A stretch of DNA of 64,000 nucleotides from Mesostigma viride (taxonomy: Eukaryota; Streptophyta; Mesostigmatophyceae; Mesostigmatales; Mesostigmataceae). The stretch spans positions 2,306,900 to 2,370,899 of the forward strand of contig RPFO01000231.1 in the NCBI GenBank assembly GCA_009746045.1, read 5' to 3'. The position numbers and the translations under genes were made by a program. The notes beneath the pieces were generated by a model. It worked only from the letters and a program-made list of their open reading frames with translations, searched no databases and had not been told where the DNA came from. Position 1 is the first letter of the stretch. The number at the start of each line of letters is the position of its first letter. Positions 43,700 to 56,869 of the stretch are shown here, piece by piece.

Positions 43700-44864
43700 C
43701 TGTGAGCATGGAACATGAGCAAGCAGGTCACCGAGCATGCACGGGTACTTTGTGAGGTCGAGTAATCAGGCCCGTGCCAGAGACACAGTGCGAGCAGCGT
43801 CCTATCATGCTGGCAGCACGGAAGCCAATCAAAGACGCCGCCGTGAAGAGGAAAGAAAGTCTCCAAAAGTGACAGTGAAAACGAGACGCAAAGACGCGAT
43901 GTTCGCATGGCTACCGCACCTCGTGGTTTTTGGCTCCACGCATCCTTACAACAACAAGATGGCTTTTAAGATTCAAGCAACATCGTGACTACGGGCAAGC
44001 CAAACAGTCATGGCGTGAAGTTAATACGCGCCTGTGGCCAGGAATCCCTATCATCCTCCATGCAAGGCTGGTTGTAGCACAGTTATCCCCCGCCCCAGCT
44101 CCCAGCCCCCTGGCAGGGATCTATCGATCATATAACTGCGCTGGAAGCGGCAGCGGGACCTACACACACTCAAGTGTGCCTACGGTGTCCATGCGCAGAG
44201 ATTCAAGCGCAGCTGTCGGCAGTGCTTGGGGAACATAGTTACAAGTGTAACTTGTCAGTGAGGGAGGCTGCGTCTTTCTTCGAAGGGGGGAGGGTACCTT
44301 CATATGCGTGCCCCGGTTGGGACCTACTGCCATGTGGAAAAAGCAGGAGCGCAGGGCCAAGGACATGTGTGTGCGCACACACGCATGACGGGGCCCGCAG
44401 ACCACTGCACATGCAACCTGTTCTGATGCATAGTCGCTGTATTTCTTTCCAGTTATGCCTTGGGTTTGGCGCCATCCGCGTGGTTAAATAGCATAACTAC
44501 AGTATTGATGGGGGGCGCATGATTGCGCTGGTCACACTGCACGTGACGATTGCTGGGGTCGCATGATGGCAGCGCACGCACGCACGTGACAAGTGATGGC
44601 TGGCACACATTGATGATAGCACCGCAGGCACGTGACGAGTGATGGGAGCAGATGGCCACACGCGCAAACTTCCGATATAATAGCCATCGAGCCTTGCGGG
44701 CGTTACATGCATTCAACAGTCCACCAGCACCGGTGCCATGGCGCGTGAGGGATCAGGTTCCTTGTGTTAATGCTATACCGTGCTGAACGTCAAATCTCAT
44801 ATCCATTACTGTAGCACTTTAAGTCATATCAAACCCCTATCCATCAGCGATTGCTATGATGACA

Positions 44865-45190
44865 TCAAAACCCTAATATTTATTAGCATGTGTGATGACA
44901 TCAACACTCTATTTATTAACACATGTAATGACATCAACACTCTATTTATTAATGACATCAACACCCTATATTTAATAGCACGTGTAATGACATCAACACC
45001 CTATATTTATTAGCACATGTAATGACATCAACACCCTATTTATTCACACATGTCATGACATCAACACCCTATTTATTAACACATGTAATGACATCAACAC
45101 CCTATATAATAGCACGTGTAATGACATCAACACCCTATTTATTAACACATGTAATGACATCAACACCCTGTATCACGTGCAATGACATCA
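44865..45190. repeat. ~33-bp minisatellite, ~9 copies
   Basis: The unit is TAATGACATCAACACCCTAT plus TTATTAACACATG, with internal truncations. Confidence 0.94.
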
Positions 45191-45550
45191 CACTCCACCC
45201 ACCACGATAAGAACAGCCAACTTAATCACACATGGAGGCCCCTCACCCATCACTGGACGCTATATGCTTCTCCTCCTCCCACCCACCCTCCCTAATTACC
45301 CACAACCAATCCCCACCATGGAGTATACCTACCCAGATGGGCCATGAACGCACACATCAGCAACGCACAGCGGGTGGCGGTTTGTGCACAGTTTTTGTAC
45401 TTACGCCGCAGTCTGAAGCGTGAGACGGATTGGAGCCCTACACATATTGCTATCCGTCGGCACTCCAGGCCTAGAACATCCTGCTGGAGTTATAATAAAG
45501 AAGAGGCTATAGCAATTTAGCGCCGATCGCTTGCTTGCTGGCCTGCTTAC

Positions 45551-45585
45551 GCACAGGGATCCGGCACACAGCCCGACTCAGGACT
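45551..45585 (-). pseudogene. Relic of a CTLD exon 3' end
   Basis: The minus strand reads SRAVCRIPV followed by GTAAGC, matching the AVCQMNGC|GTAAGC end of CTLD exon 4 only ~200 bp away. The rest of the domain is missing. Evidence for a lost extra unit. Confidence 0.55.
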
Positions 45586-45758
45586 GCCCATTATTATGCT
45601 GCGCTAATTCAGTTGAGACAGGACATTGAAAAAAAAATTAACTAAAATGCGTGCCCTAGGACAGGACATAGTGCTCAGAAGTACTAGTGTACATATAATA
45701 CCATTATATCCTAAAACTCAGAATAATGAAGAGCTGATAGTAGTAAAAATTTGCTTAC

Positions 45759-46167
45759 ACCCGTTCATCTGGCACACGGCTGGCATCTCCCCTTGTCCGT
45801 CGTCAGTGGCCCACACGCCGCCGCCAGTCGCGCTGAGGTACATGAACGTCCGACTTGGGTTGGGTTCCTCATTTCCCCAGTTAGTGTAGACAGGCACACT
45901 ATTATCGGGCCAGACGTATGTATGAGCCGAGCCCCTCCATGTAGGTGAGGCCCGTGAAACAGTTGCCCGGGCACAGGGCGGCCACGAACGCATTCATGTC
46001 GCTGCTGGTGATCTTGACCAGGTGGGGCGTGTTGCTGGAGGGGAACCCGGAGGGCCACATGTTGCCGCATTCCGTGACCGAATCACTGCGTTCCCCCCCG
46101 CTTGTCAATCTCAGGCAGGTCGTGTCGCCGTATGATGTCCACCCATCGGGGCAGCCGTTGAGGACCT
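45759..46167 (-). pseudogene. CTLD exon 4 (one-base frameshift)
   Basis: Acceptor GAGCAG, donor T|GTAAGC, length 409 nt where 408 would keep phase. The first part reads NGCPDGWTSYGDTTC, CGNMWPSGFPSSNTPHLVKI and NCFTGLTYMEG. After a GGGG run near 45,935 the frame must shift by one base to continue as AHTYVWPDNSVPVYTNWGNE, EPNPS and AVCQMNGC. It is the only CTLD here with an exact EPN triplet, as in calcium-dependent mannose-type lectins. Either a decayed exon or an assembly error in a G run. Confidence 0.82.
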
Positions 46168-48273
46168 CTGCTCACGTGCACACCCCGCGATGTGTGCCCA
46201 CCACGGATGTATATGGGGGCCGCATGACATGCATGGTACTTGGTGAGTGGGGCCAGGCAAGCGCGCATAGTACATAACCGCAGCGACTTGTGACAGCAGC
46301 GCGCCGACACCGAGGTGCCCGCACGACAATATTATGCATGGCTTTGTGTGAGCGGGCAGGCATGCGAGCATACATGTTAAGAGGACATAGAAATGCATGG
46401 GAGATAATGGGACAGTCTGCACTTGGCAAGAAGGCACAGAGACTGGGGAGGGAGGCGGACAGGTGAGGCGGCGGTCGTGCAGGCCGGTCCAAGGAGGGAC
46501 TGGCCAAGGGGGGATGCCTGGCAGGGGATGATCCAGGGAGGGGACAACCACCGAGGTGCATGCAGCATGGGGTGCATGAGGGGTGCTACCGAGTTAGGGG
46601 TATTCATTGGGACGGACCTAGACAGCAGTGCGAGCGGCGGCTGCGGCGCTATGAAACAGGAAAACAGGTGAAAGATAATTATTAGCAGCAGTGCAGCCAG
46701 CCAATCAGGGAGTCGGGGGGGTTCCGGAGAAGAGCAAAATCCGCTTTGTTCTTATGTTAAGGAATCAAGAAGGACCTGCCGCCGTAGGAATCTCAAAAGC
46801 ACGCTTTGGGGTTAACAGCAGAACGGGCCTTTGAGGGTTCTTATAATAATAGCAAACCTTAAGAGCTTTGTTCTTAACCTCGCTGAAGGGAGCTAGCGCG
46901 GGAAATCGTGCCGTACCTCACCGTCGTGACGAGCCTGCGTACCTGCACTTGGCTTCAAATTTTCGAATGCAACGACCAGACCGTACCGGGGTACAACCGG
47001 GCTTATTTATTCTGGCACCTGTCGATAAGAGCGAGCAGACTCCTGCCCGGAAGCATGTCTGAAAGCGTCGTCTGCCTACCCGTTCTGCTCTTAACCCTGC
47101 TCTTCTAGCTTTAATAAGAGCAGAGCAGAGTTAAGAGCAAGCCTCCGGAACCCCCCGAGTACACGTTGAATGAAAGAAAGGACTCAAAGTAATGAGGAAT
47201 GATTTAGTCTAATGGGAATCGGCGATAGGCTTCAATTCTAGTAGCTGTTGTGACGACGTTATGGATGTTGAGTGCCTCACTGCGTGCATTTCCCTTTCTT
47301 TTTTTTGCCTGCACGAGTTCCATCGTAGCATACACCAGCTAACGCAGTGCATACGGCATACGTGGCGGTGCAGACAGTTTTACCCAGTATACTGCTTTAC
47401 CTCCTTCCTTCTCTTCTACTATTGGGGGTTTGTCGTACCTGAACCCAATCATGACTATAACCAGCTGCCAATTGCCAGCTTTTCCACAGCTTCTTTGTCA
47501 ATCCTCATGGTGACATTCTGTGCTACTTTGCTGTCAGTAGACAGTAAAGAGAATATTGGTCCATACCTCTAGTGGCCTGATGTCCTCAGTTGAGCTACCG
47601 AAAACCCAAGTCTTAATGCTAGATTAAACAAAACATTCAACGGCTGCGCACGCAGCAGCCAAAGACCAGACACTATTCAGATGCTACTGACAGTGCATCA
47701 TGGACTGGCTTACATGTACCGTTTAGGACAATCAAGAAAATGTCTAGAATGATCAAATATAACATACGGCATAGTATCACTTCTCATGCTAAAATCCTTC
47801 ATTGACCACCGAAAGCCCAAAGCCCGATGCAGGCCTGGCAGCGAATCCAGGCGGAACGAAACACCCAATGGCGGGTGCAGCAGCAGCAAGAGATTGACTG
47901 TACATATAACAGACGGGCGTGCAGCCGACGGTGCACGCACCCCTGCGTATATATGTCAGTTATTTTGTAGCGGTATCTCTTGTTAGCATTGGCTTTGGTT
48001 ATGTTTGGTTGCCTTCACCCTGATGTAGGTAATTATAATTTTTAATATAGATGTCAGCATCCTGGGATGTCCGTGTCAGATTACTATAAATTTCTTCAGG
48101 GTTCTTCTTCTTTTCGGAGTTTTCCTTATGTTGCATGCCCATCTCACCTCCGTAATTTATCATTCTCAATGAAAATATGTCAGCAACAACATATCACATT
48201 GGGACGATTAGCACCAAATGACTGGGCAGCCGAGCCATGTTACTGGCCGGTGATATGGTACGTGTGTCCTTAC
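46168..48273. other. Intronic sequence, no feature seen
   Basis: No repeat longer than a few units and no exon with splice sites was found in these 2.1 kb. Confidence 0.45.
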
Positions 48274-48333
48274 CAAAGCAGGAGCCAGCGATGCAAAGCT
48301 TGCCCAGTCCACACTCGGAGTGTGCAACACACT
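48274..48333 (-). CDS. Cys4 module exon 6
   Basis: A 60-nt phase 1-1 exon, acceptor TTCCAG, donor G|GTAAGG. It codes for CVAHSECGLGKLCIAGSC plus FG. It resembles exon 1 (CVYDEDCAPGLHCIEGSC plus FG), which may be its duplicate. Confidence 0.83.
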
Positions 48334-50932
48334 CTGGAAGCACACGGGCAGATAACAGGGCGAGAACATGCAGGGAGCTAGCATGAGGCCACAGCTGGGT
48401 TAGAAACAGCAAAAGATTCAACTAAGATTACTGTTCCCTCGATACCCAGGCTGGTCTCGGGCATTAACTGGGTTGACATGAGACAGAGTAAAATAAATTG
48501 ATTAAAGATCACTAAGCTCCCAAGAAATGTTTGGAAAAGAAACAATTGCGGATTGACATTGCCAGCCGACACACACAAGCTGACATCATCCTAAATTTAT
48601 TAACACCGGCATGCGTCACGCGCTGGCCTGAACAGTGCTGAAAACGCCACTAGAAATAACGTGGCCACGCACCCCCAGGCTACACTAGTGCGTTAACCGT
48701 ACACGTAGTCGTATGTACAAAGTTCCCAAGACTGACAAACTAAAACTCGCCCATCGACCCCTTGGGCCGGTCCGAGTCCACTACAATAATTAATCACGAC
48801 TAACCTAAAAAACGACGGGCTGACGATATGGCCTGTACCTAAAAAAACAAATCAGTCAAAGATTCCAAGAAGAACCAGCAGACCCTACAGGTACTGTACC
48901 TAGCTAATCTCAGCCGACCTGCAACAAAATACGAATCTTTGCAAGCAAGTTGTAGAAAACCTACCATTTTTTTTCGGACCACTAATTAATAGCCACTGAC
49001 CCTTATAAACAACCGGGTCATCCAAGGAAAATTCAGGCGAGCATGCAACCCTTTGTACAGATCGAATTAGTCAGCCCATGTTGCAGACAGCCTAGTTCCA
49101 CATGCAGGCCAAGGCATAGCGGCCCTATCTTTCCTGCATGCGTTAATTAAAGAATATTCAGAGAAAGCCGGTACTCCGATTGCACCGATTGCACCGAGTG
49201 CACCGAGTGCACCGAGTACAGCACATTGAGTACATGCACCGTGTGGCGCGGCCGGTGTGCCCACTCATCCATTATTCTTTCACATGAAATCAGTTTCGTC
49301 TGTTTCCGTTTTTTTCAGCCGTACTCAAGCTAATATGCTCACAAGTAGCGATACCTCACAACGGGATCCGTCGTCGACACATTTCACATCATTCTTCTGC
49401 ATGGCACATTAAGCTCTCAGGCGCACTCACGCGGACCGGCCTACAAGAGAAGATGCTCACAAGAAACGAGTTCGCAGCTGGATCCGTTGTTTTTTGGGAA
49501 GCCATGGGGAGATCATGTTACACTTGACAGCGACACCCTCCCAAACCAGCTTGCCCAGGTTCACAGATAATACGAGCATAGCTCAACATATCGTATTCAT
49601 GACCAGATTCACAATTAACGGAATGGAAATGGCGCTGCAGGTTCGTCAGGCGGGAGTCCTTGGATAATGCTGCACACATGTAAAAGCCATGTAAATCTGA
49701 CAACACTGTAAAAAAAGCAATAATAGTAGTAGTAAAAACGATGATCAATAATAACAGTGATGATGTTGCCCATTAAGGAATTGGCGACCGCTTTCTGTCC
49801 CCTATTACACGCAGCCTACGTACACCGTGTACAGAACAAGCCTGCCAAACCGGCATTTGCACCCCTTGCATGGTGTAGGAGGAGCCCTGGGTCAGATTCT
49901 GCACTTTAAACTATAGCAAAGGTGCTAAAGCTATACAAGTAATGTCCATTGGAGTGCCTTCCTACCATGAGAAACAATTTTATTACTGACAGTAAGATTG
50001 TGCAGGCTTTATATAGTGGAGCCTCTACCAAATATACCACACCCTCAAAATCATTGTACAAGTCATTGTCAAGTTAGGCCTGTGCTGGGGCCCAGCACAT
50101 GCCCCCTTGGTCCAATCTTGTCCCTTAAGTCCGAACAGCAGCGAGGGTGGGTGGGTGGGAGCTGCAAAAAGGCCTCCCTACGTTAACCACACCACTCTTA
50201 AGTACAGTACATGTGCACATGCATGACAGACCACATGGCCTCAAGGCGCCACGAATCCCCTATTTAACACTCATACCAGTACCACAAAAGGGGAGGCCGC
50301 ACGTGTGACAGAAGGCACTAATACCAGCGCAAGGCCAGCCCCCTTCTACTCTAGTCCTATGTAGCACAAGCACCTCACATGGCGTAGGTGACGTACGGTA
50401 CTGAGCTACACTACAAGCCGCGCCCGGATCAGCACCCTTTGAGCCCGCCGGAACATAAGTATAAAATGAGCAGATATAGCTCAGAAACCTTTGGTGATAA
50501 CCTGCCGTGCCTTCATGTACAGTAGGCCGAGAAAACAGCCACATATTATACAGTCATTTTGTTCGTGTGGTCTGCTGTATTTTATATTTTTGTACAAAGT
50601 ACATCAACCCCGTGCAGTACTGTATTAGATCTATGCACTACATATCGGTTGCGTACATAGTGTTGTCTTCCATCCATAGACACATTGGTGAAAATTATGA
50701 TCCGTGACCTTCGGGCACGTGGATTCAACTGTTGCGTAGTCACGGCAACAAGGCCACTGATGTTAGTAACGCACAATACAGTCATCGTGGATGTGGGGGG
50801 AAATGCTTCTTGGCGGGAGTCTGCATTATTATTTGCTATGATTTACAACATGAGTTTCCTATAATAATGAGCTTGCAATGATGAATGTCATGAGTTCAGC
50901 TGTTACAATACCTCGACATGTGCAAGACCCAC
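48334..50932. other. Intron with a short 9-bp repeat; one doubtful exon
   Basis: Six copies of GCACCGA(T/G)T occur near 49,176-49,220. A minus-strand stretch at ~49,529-49,635 (NCESGHEY, YARIICEPGQ, then GTGTCG) has two cysteines and possible splice sites, but its frame does not fit phase 1-1. Otherwise nothing. Confidence 0.4.
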
Positions 50933-50998
50933 CTCCACAGAAACCTCCACTCTTGCAGACCTCGACGACAGGCAGGCACTGGCTGTTTGCGACACAAA
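50933..50998 (-). CDS. Cys4 module exon 5
   Basis: A 66-nt phase 1-1 exon, acceptor CTGCAG, donor G|GTGGGT. It codes for CVANSQCLPVVEVCKSGGFC plus GG. A second in-phase donor 24 nt further (A|GTATTG region) would add two more cysteines (GSCTC), so alternative 3' ends are possible. Confidence 0.78.
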
Positions 50999-51357
50999 CT
51001 GCAGGGAGGGTGGTGTAAATGGCCAAGTCAAGGCAGGTCATACATTGCATGCACGGTTAGTACCAGGTGTACATAGAAGCACTTGGTGTGAAAACGTTAT
51101 TAATTATATGGGAAGACTCTGTGATGAAACACTGGCTCATGTGCATACATACATGGCTCGATCTGTTCACTAATGCAGGAAAGTGGTGTGAGTCCATAGA
51201 TACAGCCGTAGATGCTGCAACTGTGATATATTTGTCGATATAATGCTGTCTCACTTGTGCATCTGTCATCCTACATAGCGTAACTGAAAGTGGTGTGAGA
51301 TCGTACAGCCATAATTTAAACGGTGTAATGCTGTCAATACAATACTGGCTCACGCAC

Positions 51358-51789
51358 ATTTACTGATCTGGCAAATGGCCCCCAAAGGGACATTCCCGGA
51401 CGCCATAGACCACTGGCCGTTGTCAGCCCCATCCGTTCTCATCACCGTCCCGTAGTCTTTGCCGGCAGCCGTACTCGGTTCCCCGGCTGCCCAGTTTGTA
51501 TTGCTCGCAACAGTGCCATCCTGCCAGGCGTAAACACGTTGAGTCGCTGCATCGCTGAGGCCGATATAACAGCGGCTGTTCAGCGGGCACACGGCTGCGA
51601 CCTCAAGGCTCAAGGCAATGTCGGGAATCTTTACAAGATTACCCACGTTGGTACCGCCGGGGTAGGCGGAGGGCCACGCGACCCCGCACGCATCGACCTG
51701 GTTATCCCAGGTGTCGGCTGGGAGGAACTGTAGGCACCCTAATTGGCCGCTGTCCACCCACCCCTGCGGGCATCCAAAGTTGGAGATGG
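51358..51789 (-). CDS. CTLD exon 5
   Basis: A 432-nt phase 1-1 exon, acceptor GTGCAG, donor T|GTGCGT. It codes for FGCPQGWVDSGQLGC, CGVAWPSAYPGGTNVGNLVK, RCYIGLSDAATQRVYAWQDG, NWAAGEPSTAAG, GQWSMASG and GAICQIS. The EPN position reads EPS. It is the first (most 5') CTLD of the gene within the window. Confidence 0.9.
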
Positions 51790-52379
51790 CTGCACGTACG
51801 TACACACCAAGGCATGCACGCTCACAGGCGAATTAACGTGATCGCACGCAGGAGCACATGGGCCTAGGTTGCAGCCCCCGGGCAGGAGTAGGAAACGGGT
51901 GGACGCCAGGTCAGATGGAAGTGCGGGCAGTCAACTCAGATGCAGTTAACACAGCTGAAATTTATCGCAAGTGCACAGGCTGAAGTTCATGTCCATACAG
52001 CTTAAGATCTGCTCTGACAGTTGGTATGAATAAGAAAAAAAAGCACGTCAGGCCTGAAATGGTGATCAGCTGGACCATTGGAAACTCAAGCCTGCCTTTG
52101 TACCAGGAGGAACGAGAGAACGACTCGTGGTCGCCTGCGGGGTGTAAACAGGACATAGACCCAGGCAATTTTGCACGGTGTATGTGATAACAGGGCTTTG
52201 GTTACACGTATACATGCTATGTACCATGTCCAGATAGCTTCAGTGAACAACTGTCCAGATATTCTAGAACTGGATAGCTTGGTCTCTACCACTGTATCAC
52301 GATGATGATGTCCAACGGACGAAAAGGTGCCTTGTATGATAGTCCCACGTCATTGTTATTAGCATCACCATCATAACTT

Positions 52380-52745
52380 ATTATTAGTAGTATATTATTA
52401 AATTATATCATCATCATCATCATCATCATCATCTTAATGTTTTGTTTGATACTTTTGTGTCGCACCCGTGTAAACACTTAAGCAAAAACTGACTGCTGGA
52501 GTGGAGTGTGAACGTGGGCAACCTACACTGATGGGTCACTTTACAGTGATGGATCCTACAGTGGTAACCTATGTACAGTGGTAACCTGCAGTGATGGGTC
52601 ACTTTACAGTGATGGAGATCTCCTACAGTGGTAACCTACAGTGGTAACCTGCAGTCATGGGTCACTTTACAGTGATGGATCCTACATGTACAGTGGTAAC
52701 CTACATGTACAGTGGTAACCTGCAGTGATGGGTCACGTTAGTTGG
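52380..52745. repeat. (ATC)n run and ~45-60-bp tandem repeat
   Basis: (TCA)n at ~52,408-52,432, then several copies of TACAGTGGTAACCT and GCAGTGATGGGTCACTTTAC in variable order. Confidence 0.9.
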
Positions 52746-53229
52746 AATCATGCCACTTAGGTTGGATGCTGGTGGGATAAACTATAGAAGCTCAGGTAGG
52801 TGCATGCCGGGACAAATGGCTCAGGTAGGTGGGACAAACTCAGCAACGACGGGACAACAAAAATTCCTCAGCCTGCATGCATGGTGGGAAGCCATCCAGT
52901 GTATAACATAATGGGACCTGAGTTTCGTCTGACCGACCTTTGTTTGAGTGTGACCCGCCAAAGTGATGTACAGGACAGATCCCTCTGGGATGTGTTGGCC
53001 AGTTTATTTACTCCAGCACGGCAGAGCGAGCCAGCAAGGGGTTGTGCAAGCCACGTTAAACTGCATGTTACTAGATATATGTCAGTGGAATAGTACTATA
53101 GTACATACACAGTATGTGTTCTATACTAAGTTACTATATAGATAAGCGACTTTTAACTCAGCAAGGAACCAAGTCAGGCAAAAAGCCTGCTCATTGATTC
53201 ATAGCTCGGGCCTATGCATACACACTCAC

Positions 53230-53295
53230 CCAGGCATTGGCCACCGATGCACAAGGCGCGAGGATAACTGGGGCAGTCCCAGGGAGCTTCGCATT
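53230..53295 (-). CDS. Cys4 module exon 4
   Basis: A 66-nt phase 1-1 exon, acceptor AGCAG, donor G|GTGAGT. It codes for CEAPWDCPSYPRALCIGGQC plus LG, spacing 5-7-4. Confidence 0.82.
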
Positions 53296-53984
53296 CTGCT
53301 TGGTGTCGGTACAATTTACATGGTGCCGCACACACTCACAGCCACCAGACAGCACGAGTTGAGGCCATGGCCGCACATGGTGCCACAAAAGTACCTGAGA
53401 AGCTTTGCCCAGACTACTAAATTGAAGGCCGTGAAGGGAATTAAGGTGTCTGTGTGAGCTCCCTCAAGGGCTACGCACGTACGCACCTGACAGTGACAAA
53501 GCCGCAGTCAGAAGGCGATTCAATGGTAGGGGGTCTGTGTGGTTTTTGCCCACCCGTTCTGGAAGACACTTAAGCACGGGATCTCAGCAGGGATTCGGTG
53601 ACTTTCTCATAGATGCCGCTTCAGACAGTCTACGGCGCACGCTGACAAATTTAAGATAAGAAGACAAAACATTTGTAGCTGCGCATGCAAGCTTGCACGA
53701 TTCTGGTTCCACAACATTGGGTGTTAGTCGAACGTGGATAGCGCATCCCTAATCAACAATTGTGTGTGTGTGTGGGGGGGGGGGGGGAAGGATACTGATA
53801 GGCCTGATTGTGGGCCCCCCCACCCAATCACGGATACAATCACATGTATGGCAATCACGGACTCACGGTGACTTCAGATACATGTATGATGTGATGCTTG
53901 CATTTTCCTGCTAGTCATTTTGACAGAGAGCATGCCTTCAAAAACAATGGAATCGCTATTGCAAAAAAAAAAAAATTGCGTTGA

Positions 53985-54175
53985 GTGATAGCAACCGCTT
54001 GGTTGAGTGACAGCAACCACGCTTGACCAGTTGAGACATGACAGCAAGTTCCGCTTGGTTGAGTGACTGCAACCGCTTGGTTGAGTGACATCAACCGCTT
54101 GGTTGAGTGATGTCCAGCAACCGCTTAATTCAATGGTTGAGTGACAGCAAGCGCTTGGTTGAGTGACAGCACCAC
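53985..54175. repeat. ~22-bp degenerate repeat
   Basis: Copies of GCTTGGTTGAGTGACAGCAA with deletions, ~8 units. Confidence 0.85.
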
Positions 54176-54224
54176 TTCATGTTTGAGTGTTCAGATTCAC
54201 TATTTGTTATGTTGATGACCTCAA

Positions 54225-54410
54225 ATGCATGGTCTAGTGCTGCATGCACGCGCTGTGATGACTGCAACTGGTCTAGTGCTGCATGCAGACACGTCACACT
54301 GCATGTGATGATCGCAACTTATTTTGTGCTGCACGCACACACTGCGATCGATGACCGCAACAACTGGTCGTGTGCTGCACGCACACGCTGTGATGACCGC
54401 AACTGATCGC
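54225..54410. repeat. ~40-bp degenerate repeat x4-5
   Basis: The unit contains GTGCTGCA.GCACACGCTGTG and ATGACTGCAACTGGTC. Confidence 0.82.
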
Positions 54411-55423
54411 ACGTGAGGGCGTTACGTATCACACCATGGCTGGGCAACAATGGTGTATTGTACATGTACACCGTGTATAAATTGTGTACATACAATAGTC
54501 CACCAGGTCAGCCGTACACAAAGCATCATGATAGAAAGGATGACTTCTTACAATGCCAGGTATGTAGTTCCGCTCCCGCTGTGTGGGACTGCACACATGG
54601 TCGCCCATCCCGTCGCGCTACACACCATGTACAAATCTCTATGTACACTGGAACATGCATTACACATAACCAGTAATATCTGTTACGTAACAAATTATGC
54701 CCACGGCACCTTTCTCCATCATGCTTTCTGCCAGTCCAGTAAATGGTGTAATACATAACTATGATGGCATAATAACCAGGTGGAACCAGCCAAAATTGTG
54801 GTATTAAAGAGTACATATGGCCCTGGTTAGAAGAGAAACCCGGGTATAGGCCAAACAATAACCCCCCCAACCCCCCACCCACTTACATTAGACCCTCACT
54901 GCTAGCAAACTTGACGCATTTAGCAGTCTATAGATTGATGCCACATGGCGCACAGTCTCGCCTTTCGTTTCATGTATGCGTTAGTTCATTCTCTTGCACA
55001 AAGGTTGGTTGTCAAGGGTCAGAAGCCAAAGAATGTTACGGGAGTATTGACGAAGTAAAATGCGCCACATGGTAAATAAATAGCAAATTCCCTGCATGCT
55101 GCCCGTTTGATAATTGCACTTACCATCACTACTACACCCAGCTTAGCTTGTTTACAAGTGATCAAGGCAAGTGCTGATATAATCAGGCACTGTGTAAACT
55201 ACCTATTTCCATGCAACCACCCAGGTTAACTAACTAATGTACCAGCGATCTAAGCAAGCATCAAGTGCGGCGACAAGTGCGGAAGCTGGGAAGCATGCGC
55301 ATGGCCTACTGACCTAGTGCATCATATGGTAAGGGGAATACTACTGAGCAATAAGTATCAGCAAGCGAAACAAGTGGCATGAGCACTGCCCAAGTATGTA
55401 CCGTAGAGCGAATATACACTCAC

Positions 55424-55480
55424 CCGCGCATCTGCCCGCGAAGCAATGCGCAGAGTTACACTCCCAGAAAAAGTCGCACT
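55424..55480 (-). CDS. Cys4 module exon 3
   Basis: A 57-nt phase 1-1 exon, acceptor GAGCAG, donor G|GTGAGT. It codes for CDFFWECNSAHCFAGRC plus AG, spacing 5-4-4, the shortest module here. Confidence 0.82.
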
Positions 55481-56241
55481 CTGCTCGTTGGTGCCCAGTG
55501 ATGCACACGCGGTGGCCATCAGCCAGCCATGTCGTCACAACCAATGTCCGCAATTAAGGCCATGCATGATAATACATAGATAGTCAGATTAGCCAGTAAG
55601 CATATACTGTCACCATTAAAAAAAAAAAATTGACCATAAGCTCTAATTACAGGGAGGTATGGGGTTAGGCAATTGAGGCATGTACGTATCCGTTATATGT
55701 TGCAATCACAGCAGTAGCGACAGAGTAATCGGTGCCACTGAGCTGAGCACTTGCCGAGACGGCAGCGAGTAACTACTATGCCAATGGATACTGTATCGCC
55801 TGACAAGGTCGTGTTTTTGGCAATTGGAAGAGAGAGTCCAGCATGCTGTGGACATATGTATAAAACCGCGACCAACTAGTTCCTACGTCTGATACTGAAC
55901 TAAAAAGTCAGCTAGTGCCACTGGATTCAATAATCAAGTCATGCCATGGGCACAACTCTGCATTATTATACTGTATTGAGAAAATAATAATAACATCCGC
56001 TCTCGGAAAGGATGTCATCAAGAGATCGAGAGCCGTCTACTGGCTCACAATCGCTATGTACATAGCTCATCATGGCCGGGGTTCCAATACAGCATAGTGT
56101 GTTGAGACTAGAACTTGCCCGTCAGCCTTACGATAGACACTGAGTACTTAGCGGCCTTAGTATCTGTTGTCTTATAATTACCGACGCGGTTGCATCACTA
56201 ACAATTGCACCCGCTTGGTATATTGAATATGGTCGGAACAA

Positions 56242-56301
56242 GTAGAGTGGACAGAATTTCAAATTCGAGTGGCCCGAATATGAAAATTCTGTCCACTCTA
56301 C
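56242..56301. repeat. Perfect 18-bp inverted repeat with 24-nt loop
   Basis: GTAGAGTGGACAGAATTT at 56,242-56,259 is exactly complementary to 56,284-56,301. Could be a hairpin RNA precursor or a short foldback element. Confidence 0.85.
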
Positions 56302-56869
56302 AGTATTCGGGCGATCGATGTACTGCCTCCTATTTCTATTTTTACCTTTCCGCTTTACACGGACGACACGACGAACCTACTGTATTGTCCGGCGGTCGTG
56401 ATACTTCTCTACTTTCAACATTCAATGTGACGCACGATATGTATGTGTGGCGTGCTGCCAGTTTTGGTGCCCGGCGCGGCGTTTGTTGGCCAAGGCGACC
56501 TTAGACTTGAGCACCATTGAAGTCCCAATGTGGTATTGCTCATGCTTGATGATGCCTGAAGGTCCATGGTTTCATACTTGCCTGACCAGTCTGCAGACTT
56601 ACATTGGCCCAAAGTAGCGGCCCAAAACTTTAGCATCCGCCAAAGTGTAACCATGACAAGAAATGGCAAGTTGGTTCTTACAATGTACTATGTATCTACC
56701 AACACTCACTACAATCTAAACCAAGCATATTAAATCCTGAGAGTCTCAATTGTAGGCATGGCAGGGGAATGGCCTATTGACGCACATGGCAAGACTCGGT
56801 TCAGGCAAACAAGAAAACAGTCAAGCAAGATTCACCACCGGCTAGAGTAAACTTTTGCTAAGCACTCAC

